A stretch of 22,425 nucleotides of DNA from Candidatus Neomarinimicrobium atlanticum (lineage in GTDB: Bacteria > Fidelibacterota > Marinisomatia > Marinisomatales > Marinisomataceae). The DNA lies in the NCBI GenBank assembly GCA_000402815.1, contig AQSA01000029.1:1-22425 (forward strand), given 5' to 3'. Numbering within the stretch: position 1 is the stretch's first letter; each line of letters starts with the position of its first letter. The notes beneath the pieces are model-generated. The model was not told where the DNA came from. It did not search any database and was given only the letters and a program-made list of their open reading frames with translations. Positions 15,131 to 22,425 of this stretch are shown piece after piece. The translations under genes were made by a program, and so were the position numbers.

Positions 15131-16072
15131 ATGAGTTTAAAAAATCTAAACAAGATTCTAGAAAATGCTAAAGCGAATGATTTTATAGCAATTTCTGAAT
15201 TGATGACAGGTATTGAAACAGGATTATTGTCAAGAAAAGAAGTCTCAAGTCATATTTTTAAACATTCTTTCAATTCAATTAAGATTGGTATTACTGGGCC
15301 ACCCGGAGCCGGTAAGAGCTCATTAATGAATCAGCTTATTCCTAAAATTAGAGAAAAAAACTTATCTGTTGGTATTATTGCAATTGATCCTTCTAGTCCA
15401 ATTACGGGAGGATCTTTTTTAGGAGATAGGGTACGTATCAATAATGCCATAAATGATAATGAAGTATTTGTAAGAAGTATGGGTTCTAGAGCTGAGCTTG
15501 GGGGTGTTACAGATTTAGCAGAAGATTTTAGCGATATTCTCGCGTTTAGCGGTAAAGATATAATATTTATTGAAACAGTAGGTGTGGGACAATCTGAATA
15601 TAGTGTATCTGAAATTACAGATTTAACTACATTAGTATTTGTTCCTGAATCTGGGGATGAAATCCAATTATTGAAAGCTGGAATACTTGAGTTAGCAGAC
15701 TTATTTGTAGTCAACAAATCAGATAGAAAGGATGCTAATCTATTAGTTCGATCAATTAATAATATTATTTCTGCAACTAAGAAAAATATTAAAAAAATAC
15801 CTATTTTTAGAACTAGCTGTAAATCTGGTGATGGAATTGAAGATTTTGCAACAGCAATTATAGACTATCACGGCTCTATGAAAGAAAATGATCAAATCAA
15901 GAGTCGTCAATTATCACGTTTTTCTCGAAGAATGAAAAACATTATAGAAAAAGATATCATAAAAGAATTTTGGTCTAAAGATCGATTAGAGTTTGTTGAA
16001 AAATTAAGCAAGGAAGAGATCAAGATGAAATCTCCTTATGAAATTGTTGATAAAGTAAAGAAATTAAAATGA
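15131..16072 (+). CDS. meaB: MeaB/ArgK-family G3E GTPase
   Basis: MeaB proteins are GTPase chaperones that protect and reload adenosylcobalamin-dependent methylmalonyl-CoA mutase and relatives. The 313 residues show Walker A GPPGAGKS (56-63), AIDPSSPITGGSFLGDR, the ETVGVGQSE switch region, SGDEIQLLKAGILELAD and the NKSD guanine-specificity motif. The loop usually written as RG-x-LGG is RAELGG here, a small deviation. The mutase itself is not in the window. The last four bases overlap the tatC start (ATGA), so the gene heads a coupled run of envelope genes. A convincing ribosome-binding site is not seen. Confidence 0.93.
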   Translation: MSLKNLNKILENAKANDFIAISELMTGIETGLLSRKEVSSHIFKHSFNSIKIGITGPPGAGKSSLMNQLIPKIREKNLSVGIIAIDPSSPITGGSFLGDRVRINNAINDNEVFVRSMGSRAELGGVTDLAEDFSDILAFSGKDIIFIETVGVGQSEYSVSEITDLTTLVFVPESGDEIQLLKAGILELADLFVVNKSDRKDANLLVRSINNIISATKKNIKKIPIFRTSCKSGDGIEDFATAIIDYHGSMKENDQIKSRQLSRFSRRMKNIIEKDIIKEFWSKDRLEFVEKLSKEEIKMKSPYEIVDKVKKLK

Positions 16073-16797
16073 GTAAAAATGATATGTCAATAGTAGATCA
16101 TCTTGAAGAGCTTAGATGGAGGATATTAAAATCGCTTGGTTCAATATTTTTGATGTCTATTATTACATTCAACTTCGCAAACTACCTAGTTGACTTATTG
16201 ATTGAGCCGGCTAATCAGATTAGCGGAGAAATGAACTTACAAGTTTTGACTATCCAAGGAATGTTTTTGCTAAAATGGAATTTAGCAATTATAGGAGGTA
16301 TTATATTTTCAATACCTGTTATTACAATTCAAATTTGGAAATTTCTATCTCCTGGACTATATGATAAAGAAAGGAAAATACTACTCCCTTTAATTTTAAC
16401 TGCATTTGTATGCTTTATGTTGGGTGGAATGTTTGCCTATAAGGTGATATTGCCATTTTCCTTAGATTTTTTTGCATCAATGATTACTGGAGGAATTGAA
16501 AATAATTTTTCTATTAATTATTATTTCAATTTTGTTTTGGCATTAATTATTGGCTCAGGAATTATATTTGAACTACCAGTTGCTTCCTTTTTATTTTCAT
16601 CCATAGGTTTAATAAATCCTACATTTTTAAGACAATATAGAAGAGAAGCAATAATGGGTACGGTGGTGTTATCAGCAATAATTACGCCTCCAGATCCAAT
16701 TAGTTTAATTATTATGTCAATACCGATGATTATCCTATATGAAATCAGTATTTTTGTTTCATGGTTTGCAAATAAACTGTTCAATCAAGATTCATAA
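16069..16797 (+). CDS. tatC: Sec-independent protein translocase TatC
   Basis: TatC is the receptor of the Tat pathway, recognising twin-arginine signal peptides of folded proteins at the inner membrane. The 242 residues have the six-helix pattern. Conserved points are DHLEELRWRI at the N-terminus, FLSPGLYDKERK in the first cytoplasmic loop region, FELPV, and SAIITPPDPIS near the C-terminal helices. It overlaps meaB by four bases and its stop overlaps the heptosyltransferase start by one base (TAATG). No tatA/B partner is visible in the window. Confidence 0.97.
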   Translation: MSKNDMSIVDHLEELRWRILKSLGSIFLMSIITFNFANYLVDLLIEPANQISGEMNLQVLTIQGMFLLKWNLAIIGGIIFSIPVITIQIWKFLSPGLYDKERKILLPLILTAFVCFMLGGMFAYKVILPFSLDFFASMITGGIENNFSINYYFNFVLALIIGSGIIFELPVASFLFSSIGLINPTFLRQYRREAIMGTVVLSAIITPPDPISLIIMSIPMIILYEISIFVSWFANKLFNQDS

Positions 16798-17744
16798 TGA
16801 AAAAGATTCTTATTATAAGAATGAGCTCCATAGGAGATATTGTTTTATCAACGTCATTCTTGCAATCAGTTAAAACAAAATTTCCAGATTCACAAATTGA
16901 TTTTCTGATTAAGTCAGAATTTGCTGATATTATGCGTCATCACCCTTTAATCGATGATTTGATTACTTTTAAGAAAAAAACAGGTTTTAAGGGTCTAATA
17001 GAGCTCGGAAAGGCGCTTAGGAGCAATGATTATGATATGGTTTATGACATCCATAGCGTATTTAGAACAAGAGTACTATCTTTTTTTCTAAGAAAGAGAT
17101 TTTTTAAGCAAATTAAAAAACCACGATTAAGAAGATTCCTTCTTTTTTATGGTTATCAGAATTTTTTCGAAAAGAGTTTTAGTCATATTAAGATGTATCA
17201 TTCATTATTAGAAAAAACAGATTCATTTCCAGAAACAGAATTGCATGTATCGAATAAGGAAATTCAAGAAACAAAAATTTTTTTGCTAAATAACAATATT
17301 AGTAAAAATTATATTACGATAGTACCTGGAGCTGCGTGGAGTCAAAAGCAATGGTCTATTGAAAATTATAATAATCTAATAACAAGATTAATAGATTCAT
17401 TTGATGCAACAATTTTAATCTTAGGTGCAACAAATGATATTATATGCGATCAAATTATCCAGCATAATAGGATTATAAATCTTAAAGATAAAACTAGTCT
17501 AAGAATGGCAATGGGAATCTTAAAGTCTTCACAACATACAATTGGTAGCGATACCGGATTGCTTCATATTTCTGAGGCGTTAGGTACTCCAGTGACTATG
17601 ATTCTTGGTCCTACATCTCTTGAAACTGGAGCAAGAATTGTGTTGCCCGAATCTAAGATTATTGAAAACAAAAGTTTATGGAGTAAACCCTTTGTACTTA
17701 ATACTATTTGTTCGACTAAACTGCAGCGCAAACCTATCTACTAA
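16797..17744 (+). CDS. Heptosyltransferase-like (GT9) glycosyltransferase, C-terminus replaced at a chimeric junction
   Basis: This is a family 9 glycosyltransferase of the WaaC/WaaF/RfaF type, which adds heptose to the LPS inner core from ADP-heptose. The N-terminal domain starts KKILIIRMSSIGDIVLS, and the donor-binding domain has VPGAAWSQKQW and GSDTGLLHISEALGTPVTMILGPT. Residues 1-295 (to Trp295, base 17681) look native. The last 20 residues (SKPFVLN...) come from antisense sequence of the neighbouring sigma-54 activator and do not belong to the family. The inverted copy at the right edge shows the expected ending, LW-CRPC..., giving a reconstructed protein of 333 residues. As written here the gene is a fusion artefact or a broken gene. 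Confidence 0.85.
   Translation: MKKILIIRMSSIGDIVLSTSFLQSVKTKFPDSQIDFLIKSEFADIMRHHPLIDDLITFKKKTGFKGLIELGKALRSNDYDMVYDIHSVFRTRVLSFFLRKRFFKQIKKPRLRRFLLFYGYQNFFEKSFSHIKMYHSLLEKTDSFPETELHVSNKEIQETKIFLLNNNISKNYITIVPGAAWSQKQWSIENYNNLITRLIDSFDATILILGATNDIICDQIIQHNRIINLKDKTSLRMAMGILKSSQHTIGSDTGLLHISEALGTPVTMILGPTSLETGARIVLPESKIIENKSLWSKPFVLNTICSTKLQRKPIY
17587..17681 (+). repeat. 95-bp inverted repeat, left copy (inside heptosyltransferase)
   Basis: The 95 bases are an exact reverse complement of 22331-22425. After 17681 the two copies diverge: the left continues into antisense activator sequence, the right into the true heptosyltransferase C-terminus. The repeat is coding sequence and is not an insertion-sequence end. 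It marks a fold-back junction. Confidence 0.97.
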
Positions 17745-18320
17745 TAATCGGATATCGTTCTTTCTTTGTCGTAACGGGGGTAAATTAATGGTAACCGTTT
17801 TAAGTCTATAATAAAGATCTTGTCGAAACTTTCCCTCTTTTACTAGCCTTGCTAAATCTTTATTGGTAGCAGCTATAACCCTAGTATCTGTTTTTTTTGC
17901 AGAAGAATCACCTACTCTCATATACTCTCCCGCTTCGAGTACTCTCAAAACTTTGACCTGAGTTTCTAAGGGCATATCTCCAATTTCATCAAGAAATATT
18001 GTTCCCCTATCTGCAGTCTCAAAATAACCTTTCCTAGATTCGCTAGCATCTGTATAAGCACCTTTTTTATGACCAAATAATTCGCTTTCAATAATTCCTT
18101 CTGGAATAGCTCCGCAATTAACAATAACTAACTCTTTAGATGCTCTCTTACTGCCTAAATGTATTGCCTTACTTATAAGCTCCTTTCCTGTACCAGATTC
18201 TCCATTAATTAAAACAGATATATCTACATCTGCAACTTGACTAACCATATCTAAAACATGATTAATTTCATCGCTTTCACCAATGATACCTGACTTTTGT
18301 TTAATTAATTCAATATTCAT
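17676..18320 (-). CDS. Sigma-54-dependent transcriptional activator (AAA+ domain), truncated at a chimeric junction
   Basis: A bacterial enhancer-binding protein that would use ATP to open sigma-54 promoters. The visible 214 residues start directly with the AAA+ domain, so there is no receiver or sensor domain, as in PspF. Walker A is GESGTGKE (40-47) and Walker B is GTIFLDE (106-112), followed by RVIAATNKDL and LPPLRQRKNDI. The sigma-54-contacting loop reads GAYTDA (87-92) instead of GAFTGA. The frame ends after YKGFTP, where the family continues into the WPGNVREL region and a helix-turn-helix, both missing. The loss coincides with the inverted junction at 17681/17682, so the native gene is longer. 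Ten bases separate its start from the uvrB stop. Confidence 0.88.
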   Translation of the reverse strand: MNIELIKQKSGIIGESDEINHVLDMVSQVADVDISVLINGESGTGKELISKAIHLGSKRASKELVIVNCGAIPEGIIESELFGHKKGAYTDASESRKGYFETADRGTIFLDEIGDMPLETQVKVLRVLEAGEYMRVGDSSAKKTDTRVIAATNKDLARLVKEGKFRQDLYYRLKTVTINLPPLRQRKNDIRLLVDRFALQFSRTNSIKYKGFTP

Positions 18321-18330
18321 AATTAACCTC

Positions 18331-20331
18331 TTAGCTACTTATTCTAATTTCTTTATCTAATTTTTTAATTTCATCTCTTAAGCTTGCTGCTTTTTCAAAC
18401 TCTAAGTTGTCAGCTGCTTCTAACATCTCTTGTCTGAGCATTTCTAAAACAATTTTTTTATCTTCATTCAAGAATCGATCAGTTTTTATATCTCTCTTAA
18501 TTTCAATGTCATTGCTTTTAAATGATTCTGCTACACTTGTAGTATCCATTATTTCATCAATTGATTTTTTAATAGATTTTGGAACAATATTATTTCTTTT
18601 ATTGAAGGCAAGCTGTATGTCTCTCCTTCTATCAGTTTCATCAAGTAAATACTGCATTGAATCTGTAACTCTATCTCCATATAAAATAACCTTACCATCT
18701 ATATGTCTTGCCGCCCTACCTGAAGTTTGAACAAGCGAGCTCTTTGACCTTAGAAACCCTTCTTTATCTGCATCAAGTATTGCTACCAAAGAAACTTCTG
18801 GAAGATCAAGACCTTCTCTCAATAGATTTATTCCAACTAATACATCAAAATCTCCTAGACGTAAATCTCTAAGTATTTTTACTCTTTCAATTGTCTTAAC
18901 CTCTGAATGCAAATATCTAACTTTTATACCTACAGTACTTAGGTATTCAGATAAATCTTCTGACATTTTTTTTGTTAAAGTAGTCACCAAGCATCTTTCT
19001 TTTTTGACTACACGAGTCTTTATTTCACTTATCAGATCATCTATCTGACCAGCGGAAGGCTTTACAATAATCTCAGGGTCCACTAAACCTGTAGGACGAT
19101 TAATTAGCTCTGTTATAGCGCCCGAAGATAGTTCAAGTTCTTTATCTGCTGGGGTTGCAGAAGCATAGATTATCTGATTTTGAATTGATTCAAATTCTTC
19201 GGATCTCAATGGTCTATTATCAAATGCTGCTGGAAGTCTAAACCCATGCTCAATCAAATTTTCTTTCCTTTTTCTATCGCCATTGTACATACCCTTTATT
19301 TGTGGAAGTGTGACATGAGACTCATCAATTACAGTTAAAAAATCTTTTGGAAAGAAGTCTATTAGAGTTGAAGGCCTTTCACCTTCTTTTCTTCCATCAA
19401 AATATCTAGAATAATTTTCAATACCAGAACAATATCCTATTTCATCAATCATTTCTATATCAAAATTTGTACGTTGAGTAATTCTTTGCTCTTCTAAAAA
19501 CTTTTCGTTTTTATTGAAAAATTTTATTCTATCTTTTAAATCCTTTTTAATCTCTTTAATTACACTTTTATTTTTTGACTTATCGGATACAAAATGTCTT
19601 GCGGGAAAGAGATGTGACTCATCTACTTCTGCCGTCTCTTCGCCCGTTAATGGATCAAAAGTAACTATAGATTGAATAGTGTCCGAAAAAATATCAACTC
19701 GAATAGCTGTTTCTTCGTATGCTGGAAATATTTCAAAAATATCTCCCATAACTCTAAAGTTACATCTTTCTAAAACTTGATCATTTCTTTTGTAATAAAT
19801 ATCAATCAAGGCTTCAGTAAGGCTTCTTCTACTTATAGAATCATTTTTTTTAAGATGAACCACTTGATTTTTCCACTCCTTTGGAGATCCTAAACCATAT
19901 ATGCATGATACTGAACTGACAACAATAACGTCATTTCTCTGCAATAATGAACTAGTTGCTTTCAATCTCAATCGATCAATTTCGTCATTCATTGAAAAAT
20001 CTTTCTCTATAAATGTATCAGTAATTGGCATATAAGACTCAGGTTGATAGTAATCATAGTAGCTAATAAAATATTCAACCGCATTATTTGGAAACAGACT
20101 TTTGAACTCTCCATACAATTGTGCTGCTAAGGTTTTATTATGAGAAATAATCAATGTAGGTTTTTGAATCTGTTCAATAACTTTTCCTATAGTGTAGGTT
20201 TTACCAGAACCTGTAACACCTAACAAGGTTTGATGGTTTAATTTATTTTTTATACCATCGACAAGCTCATTGATTGCCTCTGGCTGATCACCGGATGGTT
20301 GGAAATTTGATACTAATTTAAAGTCTGCCAT
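18331..20331 (-). CDS. uvrB: Excinuclease ABC subunit B
   Basis: UvrB is the helicase-like damage-verification subunit of nucleotide excision repair; it takes lesions from UvrA and recruits UvrC. I choose the ATG at 20331 (666 residues), giving MADFKLVSNFQPSGDQPEAI, because a GGA ribosome-binding site precedes it; a TTG three codons upstream lacks one. Walker A GVTGSGKT is at 38-45, and the beta-hairpin that probes DNA, YYDYYQPESYMP, at about 92-103. DESHVTLPQIKGMYNGDR and the helicase motif QTSGRAARH follow, and a C-terminal UVR domain (LRQEMLEAADNLEFEKAASLRDEIKKL) ends it. It appears complete. The 63-base spacer to pgsA is AT-rich and could hold its own promoter. Confidence 0.98.
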   Translation of the reverse strand: MADFKLVSNFQPSGDQPEAINELVDGIKNKLNHQTLLGVTGSGKTYTIGKVIEQIQKPTLIISHNKTLAAQLYGEFKSLFPNNAVEYFISYYDYYQPESYMPITDTFIEKDFSMNDEIDRLRLKATSSLLQRNDVIVVSSVSCIYGLGSPKEWKNQVVHLKKNDSISRRSLTEALIDIYYKRNDQVLERCNFRVMGDIFEIFPAYEETAIRVDIFSDTIQSIVTFDPLTGEETAEVDESHLFPARHFVSDKSKNKSVIKEIKKDLKDRIKFFNKNEKFLEEQRITQRTNFDIEMIDEIGYCSGIENYSRYFDGRKEGERPSTLIDFFPKDFLTVIDESHVTLPQIKGMYNGDRKRKENLIEHGFRLPAAFDNRPLRSEEFESIQNQIIYASATPADKELELSSGAITELINRPTGLVDPEIIVKPSAGQIDDLISEIKTRVVKKERCLVTTLTKKMSEDLSEYLSTVGIKVRYLHSEVKTIERVKILRDLRLGDFDVLVGINLLREGLDLPEVSLVAILDADKEGFLRSKSSLVQTSGRAARHIDGKVILYGDRVTDSMQYLLDETDRRRDIQLAFNKRNNIVPKSIKKSIDEIMDTTSVAESFKSNDIEIKRDIKTDRFLNEDKKIVLEMLRQEMLEAADNLEFEKAASLRDEIKKLDKEIRISS

Positions 20332-20394
20332 ATTGTCCAATAAATATAATATTTATTAAGTAAAATAACAATTTATAAAGTATGACAATAAGTT

Positions 20395-20946
20395 TTATTT
20401 TTTATAGTCTAAGTTAAGGAAAAAACGTATATAATCTAGCAAGCTAATAAAAAGTAGAACTGCTGAAATAAGAATTAAATATTCAGTTAAATAAAAGAAA
20501 TTTGTTAGATCTAAAGCATAAATTGATAAAACAGCGCCAAGAAAACATACACCTGTTTTTCCTATTATATTAGAACCATATATTTTTTCTATCTTTGGTA
20601 AATAAACGAGAGAAAATATTAGTATAGTCATTTGCCTAGCAAAGTAAAAAATGCAAAACCAATCGGCGATATCTCCCCTTCTATTTAATAGAATTATGAA
20701 TGCAAATAAAGTTATTCCATCTGCAATAGGGTCTAAGGTCTTTCCTAGTTCTGAGTGTTGATTTAATTTTCTTGCAGCAACACCATCTAAGAAATCAGAT
20801 AGAAGAGAAACAAATAATATGATATAGAAATACATTTTCATATCAAGATTAAAAGTGATAATCATTGGAGCAATTAATAGAAATCTTAAATAAGTAATTA
20901 AATTTGGCACAAGAAATATATCGCTGTATTTAAATAGCTTACTCAT
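20395..20946 (-). CDS. pgsA: CDP-alcohol phosphatidyltransferase, probable phosphatidylglycerophosphate synthase
   Basis: An integral membrane enzyme of 183 residues with about five or six helices. The complete CDP-alcohol phosphotransferase signature D-x2-DG-x2-AR-x8-G-x3-D-x3-D is present at 51-76 (D51, D54, G55, A58, R59, G68, D72, D76), which binds the metal ions and CDP group. The length and the VPNLITYLRFLLIAP start fit PgsA, which makes the phosphatidylglycerol precursor from CDP-diacylglycerol and glycerol-3-phosphate. Other family members (for example cardiolipin or phosphatidylinositol-type synthases) cannot be excluded by eye. The ATG overlaps the waaA stop by four bases. Confidence 0.88.
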   Translation of the reverse strand: MSKLFKYSDIFLVPNLITYLRFLLIAPMIITFNLDMKMYFYIILFVSLLSDFLDGVAARKLNQHSELGKTLDPIADGITLFAFIILLNRRGDIADWFCIFYFARQMTILIFSLVYLPKIEKIYGSNIIGKTGVCFLGAVLSIYALDLTNFFYLTEYLILISAVLLFISLLDYIRFFLNLDYKK

Positions 20947-22217
20947 TCTACTATCCTTGATAAAAGTTTATCTGTTGATCCTAAGTTATTTTTTATCACT
21001 CTCCTAGAAGACTTGCTTGCAGAATCATATGTATTTATGTGGTTAAGCTTAGCAAAAGACTCCATTAATTGTTTAGGTGATTTAACAATATATGCTGAAG
21101 AAGCTTTCAATAACTCTTCTGCTTCAAAAAAATTACCGTTTGAGTAATTTGGTCCAAATATAACTGGGTTAGAAGCAACCGCTGGCTCCATAATATTGTG
21201 TATGCCATTTTTTGAAAATCCTCCACCTATGTATGCTATATATGCTTGCCAATATAATTTATATAAAATTCCTACAGTATTTACAATGACTACCCTTTCT
21301 TTCAATTTAGATAGATCGATATAATCTTCTATAACGATAGAAGATAAGTTTTTCCTGCTTGCTTGTTTTTGATAATAGTTAATTGATTTATCAGATAATT
21401 CGTGTGGAACAAGAATAATTTTTGCTCCATTATCGTATTGCAATAGATCAAAAATTGTTGGAAAAAGCACTGAATCATCTTCGGGCCATAAACTAGCAAA
21501 AAGAAATAGTTTATTCTTCAACCTATAATCCATATCAAATTTGATACCTATGCTTGATTCTTTATCAAAGGCTATGTCAAAACGAGGATTTCCCAATGCC
21601 TCAATTGTCTTGTTTGGGACAATTAATTTCATATTACCTAAATCAGTTTTGTTAACAGTAAATATTTGGTCAACAAGATTGTAAATACACTTATAAATGC
21701 TTTTTCCTGTTCGAGTCAACTTGAAACTGTTACTATGAATTCTTGCCGAAATTAAAATCGTTTTGATGTTTAAAAAACGTGCGACAACAAGAATGTTTGG
21801 CCAAATATCATATGAAGCAAGTATCAATTTCTTAGGCTTAATTATTTTAAAAGCTCTGAAAGCTGACCACAGAAAGTCAAATGGGATATATATCTTACAG
21901 TCAATATTCTTATTATCAACATTAGTATAACCAGATGGTGAAAAAAATGATACAACAATTCCAGCATTATCATTACTGCTTTTTATTTTTGAAATAATTG
22001 ATTCTATCTGTTGAAATTCTCCAAAAGATGAGACATGAAACCAGTATATTTCAGAAAAGGAATTTGTCTCTTTGAACTCTCTCAGTTTGTTTAAAGAGTA
22101 AAATCTACCAAGAAAACCTGATCTAATTTTTAAATTAAAAGGCAGTAATAATAAAGTAGTTATGAAAAATACTGGATAAAGAATAATGTTATAAATAATT
22201 AACAATAATGAATTCAT
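20943..22217 (-). CDS. waaA: 3-deoxy-D-manno-octulosonic acid transferase
   Basis: WaaA/KdtA transfers Kdo from CMP-Kdo to the lipid A precursor on the inner membrane. At 424 residues the length is normal. A membrane helix at about 5-25 anchors the chain, and a basic segment follows. HVSSFGE (61-67) holds the catalytic base Glu67 in the position of the HAASVGE motif of other WaaA proteins. SFFSPSGY, ASYDIWPN, GNPRFDI and GGGFSKNGIHNIMEPA, which binds the CMP-Kdo side, are also conserved. The start codon overlaps the stop of the right-hand heptosyltransferase fragment by four bases (ATGA), showing that those two genes are natural neighbours. Confidence 0.95.
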   Translation of the reverse strand: MNSLLLIIYNIILYPVFFITTLLLLPFNLKIRSGFLGRFYSLNKLREFKETNSFSEIYWFHVSSFGEFQQIESIISKIKSSNDNAGIVVSFFSPSGYTNVDNKNIDCKIYIPFDFLWSAFRAFKIIKPKKLILASYDIWPNILVVARFLNIKTILISARIHSNSFKLTRTGKSIYKCIYNLVDQIFTVNKTDLGNMKLIVPNKTIEALGNPRFDIAFDKESSIGIKFDMDYRLKNKLFLFASLWPEDDSVLFPTIFDLLQYDNGAKIILVPHELSDKSINYYQKQASRKNLSSIVIEDYIDLSKLKERVVIVNTVGILYKLYWQAYIAYIGGGFSKNGIHNIMEPAVASNPVIFGPNYSNGNFFEAEELLKASSAYIVKSPKQLMESFAKLNHINTYDSASKSSRRVIKNNLGSTDKLLSRIVE

Positions 22218-22425
22218 AAGGCAATTGATTTGTTAACATGTTCAAAAACTTTATTACTATCAATTTCTGACATACAATATTGTTCTTTTCGATAACATGG
22301 CCTACTTCCATTTTGAGAACAAGGTCTACACCATAAACTTTTGTTTTCAATAATCTTAGATTCGGGCAACACAATTCTTGCTCCAGTTTCAAGAGATGTA
22401 GGACCAAGAATCATAGTCACTGGAG
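22214..22425 (-). CDS. Heptosyltransferase-like protein, true C-terminal fragment
   Basis: The frame enters from the right edge on the minus strand and gives 69 codons plus the stop. The first 31 or so residues (PVTMILGPTSLETGARIVLPE...) duplicate the left heptosyltransferase exactly at DNA level. After LW it continues as CRPCSQNGSRPCYRKEQYC, a Cys-rich motif usual near the end of GT9 heptosyltransferases, followed by MSEIDSNKVFEHVNK, a short helix. The stop TGA overlaps the waaA ATG by four bases. This is the native end of the gene that is interrupted at 17681. It is not a second paralogue, because the shared 95 bases have no mismatch. Confidence 0.9.
   Translation of the reverse strand, partial: PVTMILGPTSLETGARIVLPESKIIENKSLWCRPCSQNGSRPCYRKEQYCMSEIDSNKVFEHVNKSIAL
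22331..22425 (-). repeat. 95-bp inverted repeat, right copy (window edge)
   Basis: Exact reverse complement of 17587-17681, ending at the last base of the window. A sequence that stops precisely while re-entering an already used stretch is typical of an assembly-graph branch, which supports an artefactual fold-back rather than a mobile element. Confidence 0.95.

Noticed and set aside
17587..17681. The 95-bp inverted repeat as the ends of an insertion sequence or a composite transposon.
   Set aside because: The repeat is heptosyltransferase coding sequence, no transposase or target duplication is present between the copies, and the enclosed genes are housekeeping.
17682..17744. A natural alternative C-terminus of the heptosyltransferase.
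   Set aside because: The 20 residues are the antisense of the activator gene and lack the Cys-rich tail that the right-hand copy shows.
20332..20340. TTG start adding three residues to UvrB.
   Set aside because: The ATG at 20331 has a GGA ribosome-binding site and gives the usual family start; the TTG has none.
1..22425. CRISPR arrays, tRNA or rRNA genes.
   Set aside because: No regularly spaced direct repeats, cloverleaf-like segments or rRNA-like stretches were seen on either strand.

Overview
AT-rich bacterial chromosome fragment, gene-dense, with no gap above about 120 bases between genes. LPS genes (a heptosyltransferase-like glycosyltransferase and waaA/kdtA), a Tat translocase subunit and signal-peptide proteins indicate a Gram-negative cell. 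The low GC, short spacers, stop/start overlaps and a DUF5683-type protein suggest a streamlined, probably marine member of the FCB group (a Neomarinimicrobiota/SAR406-like organism is my best guess). That placement is inference, because the window holds no rRNA marker.

Layout. 1-972 (minus): a partial ICMT/PEMT-type membrane methyltransferase cut by the window edge, preceded by a solitary phage-type Gp157-family gene. 986-1016: a strong hairpin terminator. 1055-4931 (minus): a CurA-like NADP-dependent oxidoreductase and the three-subunit proton-translocating transhydrogenase (pntA1-pntA2-pntB). 5027-5971 (plus): proline iminopeptidase, convergent with a secreted AMIN-like protein (minus). 6637-12538 (plus): alaS, PPC/DUF296 protein, RidA, DUF5683 protein, NSS-family Na+ symporter and an unknown membrane protein, tightly packed. 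12659-14742 (plus): guaB and a flavodoxin whose promoter region carries a clear palindrome. 14779-15036 (minus): rpsT. 15131-17681 (plus): meaB, tatC and a heptosyltransferase. 17682-22425: a segment in inverted orientation holding a truncated sigma-54 activator, uvrB, a CDP-alcohol phosphatidyltransferase, waaA and the true C-terminus of the same heptosyltransferase.

The most important structural observation is that 95 bp of the heptosyltransferase (17587-17681) recurs exactly, inverted, at the right edge (22331-22425). Only the right-hand copy continues into the expected Cys-rich C-terminus, followed by a 4-bp overlap with waaA. At 17681/17682 both the heptosyltransferase and the sigma-54 activator are cut mid-domain. 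The likely native order is a single co-directional run meaB-tatC-heptosyltransferase-waaA-pgsA-uvrB-activator. The window therefore contains an inverted chimeric junction, as produced by whole-genome amplification or misassembly; a genuine inversion is less likely.

Functionally the genes are mostly housekeeping: redox balance (Pnt, flavodoxin, MDR reductase), translation (alaS, rpsT), purine synthesis (guaB), amino-acid handling (peptidase, RidA, NSS transporter), envelope assembly (heptosyltransferase, waaA, pgsA, tatC) and DNA repair (uvrB). I found no CRISPR array, transposase, tRNA or rRNA, and no convincing new multi-gene system. The best candidates for follow-up are the isolated Gp157 gene, the fld and pnt dyads, the receiver-less sigma-54 activator and the two unknown envelope proteins.
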